Shown here piece after piece: positions 63,772-64,000 of a DNA stretch of 64,000 nt (the first letter of the stretch is position 1; each line of letters starts with the position of its first letter). The notes below the pieces were generated by a model. It saw only the letters and a list, made by a program, of their open reading frames with translations. It ran no database searches and was not told where the DNA came from. The stretch lies in contig NZ_JANIET010000001.1 in the NCBI RefSeq assembly GCF_024506435.1, forward strand, positions 2,356,001-2,420,000, in the 5' to 3' direction. The translations under genes and the position numbers were made by a program. The stretch comes from Pantoea trifolii (GTDB lineage Bacteria > Pseudomonadota > Gammaproteobacteria > Enterobacterales > Enterobacteriaceae).

Positions 63772-64000
63772 TCAATAGCCTTATTTTAACTGTAAAACTA
63801 GAAGCAAGGCTGCCTCATATTAATGGTAGCTTTGTTTTCTGGTCTAAGATTATACAGATTATATATGAACAACATTAACTCAGTCTTTTTTGATAATCAC
63901 AAATCACAAGATAAAACAAATCTATTATCATTTTAAAATTAGAAAAATCTATCTCTTTATGATTTTGTTTGACAATCAATTCTGCAAATTTTCTTTTCCC
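63772..64000. other. AT-rich end of window
   Basis: About 230 bases, very AT-rich, with stops in all frames. No gene, terminator or repeat could be supported; the island continues beyond the window. Confidence 0.4.

Overview
The window is a stretch of an enterobacterial chromosome. Gene order and protein similarity point to the Erwiniaceae, most likely Pantoea; this is inferred from recalled E. coli orthologues and was not searched. The two backbone segments are syntenic with E. coli: cutC-yecM-argS with flhE-flhA-flhB at the left, and chaC/chaA-kdsA-sirB1-sirB2-prmC-prfA-hemA / lolB-ispE-prs ... ychH-pth-ychF at the right. Accessory blocks sit between and beyond them.

Left part (1-21,960). 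A MalY/PatB-type lyase lies between cutC and yecM. Between argS and flhE, where E. coli has almost nothing, there are about 13 kb of catabolic genes. The first block is a gallate pathway in two operons: transporter, ring-cleaving dioxygenase, PDC-hydrolase-like amidohydrolase and type II dehydroquinase, then GalB-GalC-GalD and an NAD(P) oxidoreductase. A LysR regulator with two helix-turn-helix domains is divergent from the second operon. The second block encodes a periplasmic-facing GMC flavoprotein, its Tat-exported small subunit, a triheme cytochrome c and a GlcG/HbpS-like protein, a gluconate-2-dehydrogenase-type respiratory enzyme. flhBAE follows, ending at a cluster of REP-like palindromes.

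Middle part (21,938-33,942). A complete nitrate assimilation operon reads leftward: ABC transporter (nasF, nasE, nasD), a giant fusion of a NasC-like reductase, NirB and NirD, then nitrate reductase nasA and cobA. Its control region is unusually legible: an NtrC-type site, a perfect sigma-54 promoter, a leader with two hexaloop hairpins typical of ANTAR targets, and an intrinsic terminator. The antiterminator gene nasR lies just upstream.

T6SS-derived block (34,430-43,411). A lipoprotein, TssL-OmpA, a C-terminally shortened TssM, TagF, an FHA protein, PppA, a periplasmic protein and a PpkA-like kinase lie in one direction. No sheath, tube, baseplate, spike or ClpV gene is present here, so this resembles a membrane-plus-phosphorylation control module rather than a whole secretion system.

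Right part (43,418-57,649) is conserved housekeeping: LPS (kdsA), release factor 1 and its methylase, heme, isoprenoid and PRPP synthesis. A GGDEF gene sits where E. coli has dauA, and chaB is missing.

Right end (57,650-64,000). A P4-type integrase directly follows ychF and opens an AT-rich island. It carries a Fic protein with a small convergent partner gene, and an AAA ATPase / subtilisin-like protease pair that fits IetAS, a module known from plasmid incompatibility and tested as anti-phage defence. The island continues beyond the window. I saw no tRNA, rRNA or CRISPR array.
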